From contig NZ_RBZW01000008.1 of the NCBI RefSeq assembly GCF_006543045.1, forward strand, positions 1 through 64,000: DNA of 64,000 nt, written 5' to 3'. The stretch comes from Salinadaptatus halalkaliphilus. Lineage in GTDB: Archaea; Halobacteriota; Halobacteria; Halobacteriales; Natrialbaceae. This document shows, in pieces, positions 17,702 through 25,934 of this stretch. Every line of letters starts with the position of its first letter. Position 1 is the first letter of the stretch. The notes under the pieces are model-generated. The model worked only from the letters and a program-made list of their open reading frames with translations. It searched no databases and was not told the origin of the DNA. Both the position numbers and the translations under genes were made by a program.

Positions 17702-18409
17702 GTGAAAGGACAGGAGTGGTACCAGGCCGACGAGGTCGCCGAGGAGTACGACGACAAACGGTTCTCGAAGGGCGGCCAGCTCATCGATCGCCGGGAAAAA
17801 GCAGCGGTTCTCGAGGCCATCATGCCCGTCGAGGATCGATCGATCCTCGAGATCGCCTGCGGAACGGGGCGATTTACGGTGATGCTCGCCGCACAGGGTG
17901 CCGACGTCGTCGGGCTGGACATTTCGACAGCGATGTTACAGCAGGGTCGGCGAAAGGCCCAGGGTCGTGAGCTCGCGGGGACACTCGAGTTCCTGCGTGG
18001 CGACGCTGGCCGGCTGCCGTTTCCGGACGATCACTTCGATACCGTCATCGCGATGCGATTTTTCCATCTAGCGGACGATCCCGAAGCGTTCCTCCGGGAG
18101 ATGCGACGCGTCTCCCGTGATCAGATCGTCTTCGATACGTTCAATCGCTTCAGCGCTCGAAGTATGTACAACTGGGCGCTGCCGATGGGTTCGCGACTCT
18201 ACTCGAAGAGTGAAGTCAGCGAGTTGCTCGCGAAGACGGATCTAACGCTCGTCGAGGTCGAGGACGACTTCCTCGCTCCCTACGGACTCTACCGGTCGAT
18301 TCCGAACGCGCTCGCCTCGCCGATTCGGGCGTTAGATACGACGGTTGGTGGTAGCCCGGTCACCGATCACTTCGCCTCGGTTTCTTACTGGAACACGAGA
18401 CTTCGGTGA
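17702..18409 (+). CDS. class I SAM-dependent methyltransferase
   Basis: A 235-residue methyltransferase with GTG start. Motif I is ILEIACGTGRFTVML (about residues 48-62), motif II VVGLDIS, and a FPDDHFDTVIAMRFFHLADD segment resembling UbiE/COQ5-type enzymes. The substrate is not evident. It is followed 93 bp downstream by a GT2 glycosyltransferase on the same strand, so a role in glycan modification is possible but unproven. Confidence 0.82.
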   Translation: MKGQEWYQADEVAEEYDDKRFSKGGQLIDRREKAAVLEAIMPVEDRSILEIACGTGRFTVMLAAQGADVVGLDISTAMLQQGRRKAQGRELAGTLEFLRGDAGRLPFPDDHFDTVIAMRFFHLADDPEAFLREMRRVSRDQIVFDTFNRFSARSMYNWALPMGSRLYSKSEVSELLAKTDLTLVEVEDDFLAPYGLYRSIPNALASPIRALDTTVGGSPVTDHFASVSYWNTRLR

Positions 18410-18502
18410 CCCACGCGGCCGTAGACGCTCGTTCTCCGAACCGACCGCCGACGGACGGTCATTCCACCCCTTTTTTACGCTCGGACCGCTCTACAGTACC
18501 CT

Positions 18503-19402
18503 ATGAAGCTCTCGGTAGTCGTCTCGACGCTGAACGACCGAGAGCAGTTACTCTCCTGTCTCGACGGGCTGGCAGCCCGAACGCCCGACTCGACGGAAGT
18601 AATCGTCGTCAACGGCCCCTCCTCGGACGGGACGACCGGCGTCGTCCGCGACCGAACCGACGTCGACGTTCTGGTCGAAATCTCCGAGAGAAACCCGAAC
18701 GTCTCGAGAAACGCCGGTCTCGAGACCGCAACCGGCGATATCGTAGCTTTCCTCGACGGTACCTACGAGGTCGAACCCGGCTGGTACGACGCCCTCACCG
18801 AGACCATTGCGGGCGACGCATCGGTCGCAACCGGCCCCGTCACGGGTGACCAACGCCTCGACGTCGACCCTCGGACGCCACGGACGATCGCCGGCCGACG
18901 AGTACGGCTGTTCGACGGCGCCAACGTTGCGTTCGACCGGACCGTCCTCGATGCACTCGAGGGGTTCGACGAGTATCTCGAGGTCGACGGGGCTCGGGAT
19001 TGCGCCCATCGGGTCGCCGGACTGGGGTTCGAGGTCGAGTGGACGGGCGAGATGGCCGTCCGAAGCGATGTCGGTGCCGACGGTGGACGGAGCGACGACT
19101 GGGGGACCGTCTATCGCTCGTTGTCGTACCGGCTTTCGAAGAACTACGGTCCTCGGCCGACCGTCGTCGCTCGAATCCTCGGCAGTGCGATCCGGGACGG
19201 ACTTACCGGTGCCAGACGGATCGGATCCGGTGATGTCGCGCCGACGGAGTGGGTCGCCAACGGGCTCGCGGTCGTCGCAAACGCAGCCGGCGGATTCAGA
19301 GACGGTGTGCTGGCGCGTTACACCGATCGGTCGGCCCAGCGAAATCCCAACGGCGTCTCGGTGAGACACGACCGAGCCGTCAGAGTGTACGATCGTCGAT
19401 AG
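18503..19402 (+). CDS. glycosyltransferase family 2 (GT-A)
   Basis: A 299-residue GT-A enzyme beginning with the nucleotide-binding strand MKLSVVVSTLNDREQLLSCL, NGPSSDGT, then VSRNAGLETATGDIVAFLDG, where the usual DD/DxD is reduced to FLDGT. There is no obvious transmembrane region. It transfers a sugar from a nucleotide or dolichol-linked donor; the acceptor is unknown. The weakened DxD could indicate altered metal use. Confidence 0.82.
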   Translation: MKLSVVVSTLNDREQLLSCLDGLAARTPDSTEVIVVNGPSSDGTTGVVRDRTDVDVLVEISERNPNVSRNAGLETATGDIVAFLDGTYEVEPGWYDALTETIAGDASVATGPVTGDQRLDVDPRTPRTIAGRRVRLFDGANVAFDRTVLDALEGFDEYLEVDGARDCAHRVAGLGFEVEWTGEMAVRSDVGADGGRSDDWGTVYRSLSYRLSKNYGPRPTVVARILGSAIRDGLTGARRIGSGDVAPTEWVANGLAVVANAAGGFRDGVLARYTDRSAQRNPNGVSVRHDRAVRVYDRR

Positions 19403-19483
19403 CGACGGCTCGAGATCACCGACGGTGAAAGCCGTGTTTCAGCTTGGCGAACGACCATTATGCTCTCGTTCGAACGATCCGAC

Positions 19484-20248
19484 ATGGAGCGACGACAGTT
19501 CCTCGCAACATCGGCCCTCGCCGCAACCGCGATCGCCGGCTGTACGAGCACCGCAAGTCAGGATCGGGACCCAGCACGCGGTATCGACGGGGCAGTACCG
19601 GACGGACGAACCGATCGGACCATCGAAGTGAGCGCCAACGGCGAAGTCGAAGCCGAACCGGACGAAGCGAGCGCACGCGTCGGCCTCGAGGCGACCGGCG
19701 ACAGCGCCGAAGATGTCGAACGTGAACTCGCCGAGCGCGCCGAGGAACTCCGGGCGACGTTCGACGAACTCGGCATTCGAGACGAGAACGTCGAGTCTGG
19801 TCGGTACAATATCCGCCCCGAGCGCGACGGAAACGGCTATCGGGGGTCACACAGTTTTCGACTCGTTATCGAGGATGTCGACCGGGTTGGAGACGTCATC
19901 GATGCCCTCGCGCGAGCCGGTGCCGACGATATCGGACGAATCAATTTCGGCCTGAGCGACGCTCGGCGGGTCGAGCTTCGGGAGGAGGCACTCGACCACG
20001 CTTTCGAGAACGCCGACGAGGAAGCGAGACACATCGCCGACAATCGCGGCGTCTCGATCACGGGTACGAAATCGGTCTCGACGAGAAGCGTCGACGTCGT
20101 CCCCGCTCGAGCGGAGGCATACGACGTGGCAGCCGAGGCCGATGTCGCCGACGACGCCGCCGCTCCTGCGACCGACATCGATTCCGGTCCCGTTAGCGTA
20201 AGCGCCGCCGTCGATGTCGTCTACGGTTTCGAAGACAGGGGCACGTAG
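19484..20248 (+). CDS. SIMPL/DUF541 domain lipoprotein with Tat signal
   Basis: A 254-residue exported protein. The N terminus MERRQFLATSALAATAIAGC is a twin-arginine-like signal (ERRQF) ending in a lipobox cysteine at residue 20. The SIMPL (DUF541) domain follows (TIEVSANGEVEAEPDEASA at the start). The domain resembles BP26/periplasmic proteins of unclear stress role. The ATG at 19484 is preferred over 19460 because it places the RR motif normally. The C-terminal 50 residues are acidic and alanine-rich. Confidence 0.85.
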   Translation: MERRQFLATSALAATAIAGCTSTASQDRDPARGIDGAVPDGRTDRTIEVSANGEVEAEPDEASARVGLEATGDSAEDVERELAERAEELRATFDELGIRDENVESGRYNIRPERDGNGYRGSHSFRLVIEDVDRVGDVIDALARAGADDIGRINFGLSDARRVELREEALDHAFENADEEARHIADNRGVSITGTKSVSTRSVDVVPARAEAYDVAAEADVADDAAAPATDIDSGPVSVSAAVDVVYGFEDRGT

Positions 20249-20295
20249 CGTCGCGGTCACCGGCCGACTCGAGGCGTCTCACACGAATCCGTCCG

Positions 20296-20952
20296 CTACA
20301 GGGTGACGTCGACGGTCTCGTCGACCCCCGAGAGCCCGGAAACGGTCAACGTCGCATCGGTCCGACCGGTCACCTTGATGTCGATACGGGCGGAAAACGA
20401 CGTTTCCATCCCGCTGATCATACTGTTGATGTCGGTCTCGAGGTCGGCGCTGGTATCGATTGCACAGACGCCGATCCCTTCGCCGCGTCGTAGTTCCGTC
20501 AGGAAATTGGTGTTGAGAAACCGGAATACCGATCGGGTGTCCTCGACTTCGCTACAGATCGTCGAACAAAGGAAGATTCCGGCCCGAAAGCGTGCCGTCG
20601 ATTGCTGTGACGCAGCGACGAGACTCGAGAACTCCATACCGAGACGAGTGAGATCGCCGATGTCGTCGACGGTCGTGACCGCGTCGTCGTGATCGGGCCC
20701 TTCGCAGGTCAGAACCGACGCCCTGTCTCCGGCGCCCGATTTCGCGTTTCTCAGCGTTCGCCGGACGGCCCGGCCCCCGGCGTTCGTCGCGAGAACGATG
20801 CTTCGCTCGTCTTCGTCCGCGGCGACGATTCGCGAAAAGACGGTCTTCAACGCCTCGGTGTCGTCGCCGGTCAACAGGATCGAAGTGCCGTCGTCGACGC
20901 GGTCGATCGGTAGTGTTTCGACATCGAAAGCCGTCGATCCGGAGACGCTCAT
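20296..20952 (-). CDS. DUF7504-like haloarchaeal protein (RecA/KaiC-fold without a P-loop)
   Basis: A 218-residue protein resembling a family common beside haloarchaeal signalling genes. It starts like a KaiC-fold ATPase (GTSILLTGDDTEALKTVFSR) but the P-loop Lys-Thr is absent, so nucleotide hydrolysis is unlikely. Its ATG overlaps the stop of the upstream response-regulator/GAF gene by 4 bp, so they are translationally coupled and probably act together in sensing. The family assignment is from memory of the pattern. Confidence 0.6.
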   Translation of the reverse strand: MSVSGSTAFDVETLPIDRVDDGTSILLTGDDTEALKTVFSRIVAADEDERSIVLATNAGGRAVRRTLRNAKSGAGDRASVLTCEGPDHDDAVTTVDDIGDLTRLGMEFSSLVAASQQSTARFRAGIFLCSTICSEVEDTRSVFRFLNTNFLTELRRGEGIGVCAIDTSADLETDINSMISGMETSFSARIDIKVTGRTDATLTVSGLSGVDETVDVTL

Positions 20953-21842
20953 TGGGCCACCTCCGGCGGTCGCGCCTCGAGTACCGACTGTCGCAACTCG
21001 AGAATCTCCATCGCGGTTTCGGCGTACTGCTGGAGGGTCTCGCGTTCGGCGGGCGAGTAGCTTCGTGACTCGTGATCGAGCACGCAAACCTGCCCGATGA
21101 CCTGTCCGTTCGGTGCGGTCATATTAGCGCCGGCGTAGGAGACGATACCGAGGTTCTCGAGCTGTTCGTTCTTGTTGAATCGCTTGTCGTCGGCGATGTC
21201 TTCGACGACCATGACATCTTCCTGAAGCATGCTGTGCGTACACATCGTATCTTCGCGGGTCAACGAATCCCAGTCTGCGCCGGAACACGCGAGGAAGTTC
21301 TCCTCGTCTTTCTCGATCAGGCCGACGAACGAGACGGCGACGTCGAAGTGATCGGCGATGAGGTCGGTGAGACGGTCGAAGCTCTCGTCGATCGGTAGCT
21401 CGTCGATATCGTATTCGGCCAGCGTCTCGAGCCGCTCGTCCTCGTCTTCGGGTGCCAGGAAGCCGACTTGCGCGCTGTGATCGATCACGTCGTTGACGAC
21501 GAACTCGAGGCGATCGGTCGCGTCGGGGAGGTCCCGATTGAGATACTCGACGATGAGTTCTTCGAACGAACTCGTCTCGATGTCTCCTGGCGAGACATCG
21601 GTAAACAAGACACACGGCGTCTGTGGCGTCTCGGATCTGATCGTCTCGACGATCTCGAGTCCGGTTCCGTCGGGAAAGTCGTAGGCCGTCACGACACAAA
21701 CGACCGGTTCGTCCTCGAGCAACTGCGTTGCCTCGTCGACTGACGTCGCTTCGATCGCGGTCAAATCCTCGTGGTCCTCGATAGCCGAGGAGACTGTGGC
21801 GATCCGCTCCGGCGAATCGACACAGAGAATTGTACGTTCCAT
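20949..21842 (-). CDS. pseudo-receiver plus GAF domain signalling protein
   Basis: A 297-residue protein. Residues 1-115 are a response-regulator receiver (MERTILCVDSPERI...), but the phospho-acceptor position reads VTAYDFPDGTG, with Ala53 where Asp is expected. The partner acidic pair is a single Asp9 and the conserved Lys site reads LNRD. Residues 150-285 are a GAF domain (FDRLTDLIADHFDVAVSFVG, CTHSMLQEDVMVVEDIADD). There is no kinase domain. It is coupled with the DUF7504-like gene. A ligand or redox signal through GAF, not phosphorylation, is the likely input. Confidence 0.85.
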   Translation of the reverse strand: MERTILCVDSPERIATVSSAIEDHEDLTAIEATSVDEATQLLEDEPVVCVVTAYDFPDGTGLEIVETIRSETPQTPCVLFTDVSPGDIETSSFEELIVEYLNRDLPDATDRLEFVVNDVIDHSAQVGFLAPEDEDERLETLAEYDIDELPIDESFDRLTDLIADHFDVAVSFVGLIEKDEENFLACSGADWDSLTREDTMCTHSMLQEDVMVVEDIADDKRFNKNEQLENLGIVSYAGANMTAPNGQVIGQVCVLDHESRSYSPAERETLQQYAETAMEILELRQSVLEARPPEVAQ

Positions 21843-21970
21843 CCATAACCGAGACGGGTAGCAACGACCATATGTGATGTGGCCAACGATCACTCGAGAA
21901 ACACTATCTGCGGCGAATATGTTCGACCGTCCGGGCTGTTACTCGTCGGGAGGCCCAACAGGAACTGTGC

Positions 21971-23047
21971 TCAATCGTCGGCGGGCACCGCTGGCTGGTG
22001 CTGACCGTCGACCATCCCGAGCACGTCGTCGAAGAAGTCGAGCGTGTCCTCGGGCCCGGGATTCGCTTCGGGGTGATACTGACGAGTGATGATGTCGTAC
22101 TCGTCGCCGTCGAGTCCTTCCGGCGTCTCGTCGTTGACGTTGATCTGCGTTACCTCGAGGTGGTTGCCCGGCTCTGCAACCGTATAGCCGTGGTTCTGGG
22201 TAGTCATGACGACCTGGTCCGACTCGAGATCGAGGACGGGCTGGTTGACGCCGCGGTGACCGAACGTCATCTTCTCGGTGGTGCCGCCAAGCGCCTCGGC
22301 GACGATTTGTTGGCCAAGACAGATGCCGGCGACGGGCGTGTCCTCGACGAACGCCTGGACGAGGTCGATTGCCTGCTCGTAGTTGGCGGGGTCGCCAGGA
22401 CCGTTCGAGACGAACAACACGTCTGGGTCGACATCTTCGACGTCGGCGGCCGTCGCGTCGTAGGGTAGGACGTGGACCGTCGCGTCGCGAGCGAGCAGCG
22501 AGTCGACGATCGAGCCCTTCGCACCGCAGTCGACCAGCGCAACGTCGGGACCATCGTTGTCGGCGCCGTGGACGACCGCTTCCTCGACGCTGACCTGGGA
22601 ACCGATATCGGTATGCTCGCTCATCGTTTTGCAGGCCTCGAGTTGTTCCAGCGCGTCGTCCTCGGTAACGTCCTTGCCGACGGCGATCCCACACTTCATC
22701 GCGCCGCCGTCGCGGATATCGGTGACGACATCTCGGGTATCGAGGTGATCGACTGCCGGCACGCCTTCGCTTGCGAGCCACTCGGCGACGTCGTCGGTCA
22801 GTTCCTTCGCGAGTACCGCTCGTGGGTGGACGCGGTCGTCCTCGAAGCGTTCTTCTCGGACGCCGTAGTTACCGATCAGTGGATACGAGAACGTCAGAAC
22901 CTGTTCCTCGTAAGAGGGATCGGTCAAGCTCTCCTCGTACCCGGTGTAGGCCGTCGTGAAAACCAGTTCGCCACGAGCTGTTCCCGGAGCACGACCACGT
23001 CCCTCGAGTACGTGGCCGCCTTCCAGTGCAACGTAGGCCGCTGTCAT
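21971..23047 (-). CDS. carA: carbamoyl-phosphate synthase small (glutaminase) subunit
   Basis: A 358-residue protein that supplies ammonia from glutamine for carbamoyl phosphate in arginine and pyrimidine synthesis. The N-terminal CPS domain (YVALEGGHVLEGRG) and C-terminal class I amidotransferase (SNGPGDPANY, catalytic GICLGQQ, GHRGVNQPV, and QYHPEANPGPED with the catalytic His-Glu) are complete. carB is not in this window. It is divergent from an Lrp-type regulator, with a palindrome between them. Confidence 0.97.
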   Translation of the reverse strand: MTAAYVALEGGHVLEGRGRAPGTARGELVFTTAYTGYEESLTDPSYEEQVLTFSYPLIGNYGVREERFEDDRVHPRAVLAKELTDDVAEWLASEGVPAVDHLDTRDVVTDIRDGGAMKCGIAVGKDVTEDDALEQLEACKTMSEHTDIGSQVSVEEAVVHGADNDGPDVALVDCGAKGSIVDSLLARDATVHVLPYDATAADVEDVDPDVLFVSNGPGDPANYEQAIDLVQAFVEDTPVAGICLGQQIVAEALGGTTEKMTFGHRGVNQPVLDLESDQVVMTTQNHGYTVAEPGNHLEVTQINVNDETPEGLDGDEYDIITRQYHPEANPGPEDTLDFFDDVLGMVDGQHQPAVPADD

Positions 23048-23069
23048 TACGATCTACGTATTGGATACA

Positions 23070-23080
23070 CGATCATAAGT
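23070..23080 (-). promoter_or_regulatory. TATA-like element of carA
   Basis: ACTTATGATCG on the minus strand is centred about 28 nt upstream of the carA ATG. Confidence 0.5.
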
Positions 23081-23098
23081 GTTGTCTTCGAAGCTGAG

Positions 23099-23113
23099 TT
23101 ACGAAATTCGTAA
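23099..23113. promoter_or_regulatory. palindromic operator candidate between carA and lrp
   Basis: TTACGAAATTCGTAA is a perfect inverted repeat with 7-bp arms around one A. It sits 37 bp upstream of the lrp ATG and about 20 bp upstream of the carA TATA, in the only shared intergenic DNA. Lrp-family proteins bind such short palindromes as dimers, so autoregulation and control of carA is a reasonable inference. Confidence 0.55.
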
Positions 23114-23149
23114 TCGGTAAGTAGCCGCCAATCGAACTGACGGATCTCC

Positions 23150-23563
23150 ATGGACGAGTTGGACCGACAGATCCTCGATATCCTCCGACGGGATTCCCGG
23201 ACGCCCTACACGGAGATCGCCGACGAGATCGGAACGAGCGAGGGGACCGTCCGCAACCGCGTCGAGCGTATGATGGACGACGACGTCATCGAACGGTTTA
23301 CGATTTCGACGCGGACGGGCAACGTCAAGGCCATGATCGAGGTCGGCGTCGCCGTCGATGTCGACACGAACGCCGTCGCCGAGCGGATGGCCGAGTGGGA
23401 GGAAGTCGACTTCGTCTGGATCGTCTCGGGCGAACAGGATATCGTCCTCGTCGTCGACGCGGCCGATACTCGCCGGGTCAACGATCTCATCACGCAGGCG
23501 CGCGATCAGGACGAAGTCGTGAGCACGAAAACCAGACTGATCCTCGACGAGGAACTCGGCTGA
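23150..23563 (+). CDS. Lrp/AsnC family transcription regulator
   Basis: A 137-residue protein. The N-terminal helix-turn-helix (MDELDRQILDILRRDSRTPY, SEGTVRNRVERMMDDDVIE) is followed by the RAM/AsnC ligand domain, with VWIVSGEQDIVLVVDA. Such regulators bind amino acids and act as dimers to octamers. Location opposite carA suggests control of nitrogen or carbamoyl-phosphate metabolism. Confidence 0.92.
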   Translation: MDELDRQILDILRRDSRTPYTEIADEIGTSEGTVRNRVERMMDDDVIERFTISTRTGNVKAMIEVGVAVDVDTNAVAERMAEWEEVDFVWIVSGEQDIVLVVDAADTRRVNDLITQARDQDEVVSTKTRLILDEELG

Positions 23564-23596
23564 GCCGATTTCGAGTGTACAGCGACGTGGCAATCA

Positions 23597-23676
23597 TACG
23601 GATTACTGTACCGATGTACCGGCGCACCCGCCGCCCGGGTCGCGGGTGCACCGGAACTGACGTACAGTAAACCGTA
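23597..23676. repeat. TACGG-family palindromic element (80 bp)
   Basis: Left end TACGGATTACTGTACC, right end CGTACAGTAAACCGTA, with a GC-rich core (CCGGCGCACCCGC and GCGGGTGCACCGG) forming a long hairpin. Flanked by TCA at 23594-23596 and TCA at 23677-23679. The latter is the TGA stop of uspA. It lies between convergent genes. Confidence 0.85.
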
Positions 23677-24135
23677 TCAGAGGTCGTCCTGTGGTACGGC
23701 GACGACGGGACAGTCCGCGTTCAACAACAGCGCCTGCGTGACGCTGCCGAACAACGCCTGGCCGAGCGGCCGTCGCTTGCGACCGCTGACGACGATGTAC
23801 TCGGCGTCTTGCTCCGACGCGTAGTTTCGAATCACCTCTGCCGCGTCACCGACGAGACCGACCGCTTCGTACTCCTCGAGGCCGTCGACGTACTCGGCGG
23901 ATTCGGACGCGATATCGGCTGCCGTGTCCTGGGCTCGTTCCATGATCTCGTCTGCGACTCGACTCGCTCGCAGCGCGTTTTCCGAGACGTCGGTAAACTC
24001 CTCCCGAAAGTCGACGGCCGGATCCGCGACGTGGACGATGTGAAGGGAGACATCGTACCTGTCGGCCAGTTCGTTTGCCTGTTCGAGGACTGCGACCGCT
24101 CGCTCGGAGTCGTCGATCGCCGCAACGATTGCCAT
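23677..24135 (-). CDS. universal stress protein UspA family
   Basis: A 152-residue Usp-fold protein: MAIVAAIDDSERAVAVLEQA at the start, and the C-terminal ATP-loop-like segment GRKRRPLGQALFGSVTQALL, near the G-2x-G-9x-G-(S/T) nucleotide-binding signature. It probably binds ATP and acts in stress adaptation; targets are unknown. Single gene unit. Its TGA stop is the flank of the palindromic element at 23597-23676. Confidence 0.9.
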   Translation of the reverse strand: MAIVAAIDDSERAVAVLEQANELADRYDVSLHIVHVADPAVDFREEFTDVSENALRASRVADEIMERAQDTAADIASESAEYVDGLEEYEAVGLVGDAAEVIRNYASEQDAEYIVVSGRKRRPLGQALFGSVTQALLLNADCPVVAVPQDDL

Positions 24136-24341
24136 ATCACTCCGTGGGAGTGTTACATATTCAAACTACGGCTTCGTCGTCGATGCCTGGTACGCTCTCT
24201 GTCGTCGGGGACGGATATCGGCCCGATCCCGACGGGATCAACAACGCGGGCGAGGGACGGAGGCGGCCAACGCATCGATCGCACATTCGGCGCCCGTCGA
24301 GAGGCGATACTGGTTTTACGGGCCGTTTCGATTGTGGCTGT

Positions 24342-24902
24342 ATGACCACGCCACAGAACGACGACCGCCACGAGAACGCGAGCCAAGATGTCGTTGCCGT
24401 CGACGAACACGATACCGCACTCGAGACGGTCAACCGACTCGAGGCGCATATGGGCGACGGCATCCGTCATCGAGCGTTCACCTCGTTGGTCTTCGACGAG
24501 GACGACAATATCCTTCTCGCACAACGAGCGCCGGATAAGCGCCTCTGGGGCACCTACTGGGACGGCACTGTCGCTTCGCATCCGGTCGATGGGCAGAGCC
24601 AGGAAGACGCCACGAAAGCGCGCCTCGAAGAGGAACTCGGCATCAGCCCCGATCAGTACGACGACCTTCGCTTGACCGACCGCTTCGAGTACAAGCGCTA
24701 CTTCGAGAACGCGGGCGTCGAACACGAGGTCTGTGCCGTCCTGAAGCTGACGCTCTCGGATCGGCGCCTCGAGCCGAACGAAGCGGAAGTCGCCGGCCTC
24801 ATGTGGGTTCCCTACGAGCGACTGCAAGAAAACCCCGAGTGGTACCGCCAACTGCGTCTCTGTCCGTGGTTCGAGATCGCGATGCGGCGGGATACCCGGT
24901 AG
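24342..24902 (+). CDS. idi: isopentenyl-diphosphate delta-isomerase, type 1 (Nudix fold)
   Basis: A 186-residue Nudix-fold enzyme converting IPP to DMAPP for archaeal isoprenoid lipids. Visible motifs: RHRAFTSLVFDEDDNILLAQ, LWGTYWDGTVASHP, the degenerate Nudix box with RLEEELG, and EHEVCAVL with the metal/catalytic Glu residues (E127, E129). The motif that carries the catalytic Cys in the E. coli enzyme (SVCGHP) reads TVASHP, so Ala78 replaces Cys. ATG 24342 begins the halophilic N-terminal extension. Confidence 0.88.
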   Translation: MTTPQNDDRHENASQDVVAVDEHDTALETVNRLEAHMGDGIRHRAFTSLVFDEDDNILLAQRAPDKRLWGTYWDGTVASHPVDGQSQEDATKARLEEELGISPDQYDDLRLTDRFEYKRYFENAGVEHEVCAVLKLTLSDRRLEPNEAEVAGLMWVPYERLQENPEWYRQLRLCPWFEIAMRRDTR

Positions 24903-25046
24903 GCGGACCGTGGCGTCTACGGGAACGACCGGCGATGGTGGGTGTCGCAGTCGCCGCTCTTGTCACGTGATATCATGCACCAATGTTTATTACCCCCTGC
25001 TTCGTACTGTCCCTCGTGGGCCGACAGAACCGGTCCGTGTGACGAT

Positions 25047-25364
25047 ATGAGCTCCCCATCACCGGAAACCGAGACGCACGAAGTCTCGCTCTCGACCGAA
25101 GAACAGTGGGTCGTCCACTACGCGCTTGGTACCCACATCGACGACGCCCTCGACGACGGCGAAACACCACCCGAGTGGACGCTCGAGGTATTCGACGCGA
25201 TCGAGGACGCCGACGAGACGGAGACCTTCACCCGCCGACAGACGCGCCGACTCGTCGAACTGCTCGATACGTACCTCGAGACCGAGGAGGCGCCGTATCG
25301 GGACATCGTCCACGGAACGAACGTACAGGAACGACTCGAGGAGACGCTGGACGCTCGGGCCTGA
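25047..25364 (+). CDS. haloarchaeal hypothetical protein, acidic
   Basis: A 105-residue acidic, helical protein without cysteines, membrane segment or recognised domain (VSLSTEEQWVVHYALGTHID near the start). An open frame extends upstream to 24942, but ATG 25047 begins the compositionally typical part. It converges with a membrane-protein gene. Confidence 0.6.
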   Translation: MSSPSPETETHEVSLSTEEQWVVHYALGTHIDDALDDGETPPEWTLEVFDAIEDADETETFTRRQTRRLVELLDTYLETEEAPYRDIVHGTNVQERLEETLDARA

Positions 25365-25397
25365 CGACGGACGGTTCAACGTCAGACCGCTCGCTTT

Positions 25398-25739
25398 TTA
25401 CGGCCGCGTCGTCGCCCAGACTGCAGTGACGGCCAGTATTAGCGCCGGCAGAAGCGGTAAGATCAACAGTGCGACGAAGTAGTTGAGACCTGGCGGCCAC
25501 AACAAGATTGCGAGTGGTGAGAGAACAAAAGCGAAGACGATGACACCGACCAGCACCCATCCTCGCCAGTCGAACTCCCGTTGGGCTGCTGTCGGGTGGG
25601 TCGGGTCGTCGACCCACTCGTCGTCGCCCGAGTCGCCGGCCGTCTCCTGGCGGTCACCGTCCTCGTCGAACGCGGACGGATCGTGTACGTAACCGCCGTC
25701 GTCGCTCGAGGTCACGGGTGGGTGTTGCAAGCGCGCCAT
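25398..25739 (-). CDS. small two-TM membrane protein
   Basis: A 113-residue protein with an acidic cytoplasmic-type N half (DEDGDRQETAGDSGDDEW) and two hydrophobic segments, about residues 61-80 and 88-109. No family is recognised. The start at 25739 is chosen because the upstream open frame to 26306 is antisense to the aspartoacylase gene and lacks typical composition. Confidence 0.6.
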   Translation of the reverse strand: MARLQHPPVTSSDDGGYVHDPSAFDEDGDRQETAGDSGDDEWVDDPTHPTAAQREFDWRGWVLVGVIVFAFVLSPLAILLWPPGLNYFVALLILPLLPALILAVTAVWATTRP

Positions 25740-25934
25740 CAAAGCCCTCACGGTTCCAGACGCGCCGGACGACGGCCTGACAGTTTCTATCCACCGTTCG
25801 ACAGGTGTGTCGGTGTCGCCGGGATTTGGCCACCGAGACGGGGCGACGGCACACGGGCCCGTCGAAACGCGGCGATTGTCCAGACGTATGAGAGAACCGA
25901 ATCGCCTTTGAACGTACAGCCCAACTAGGACACA

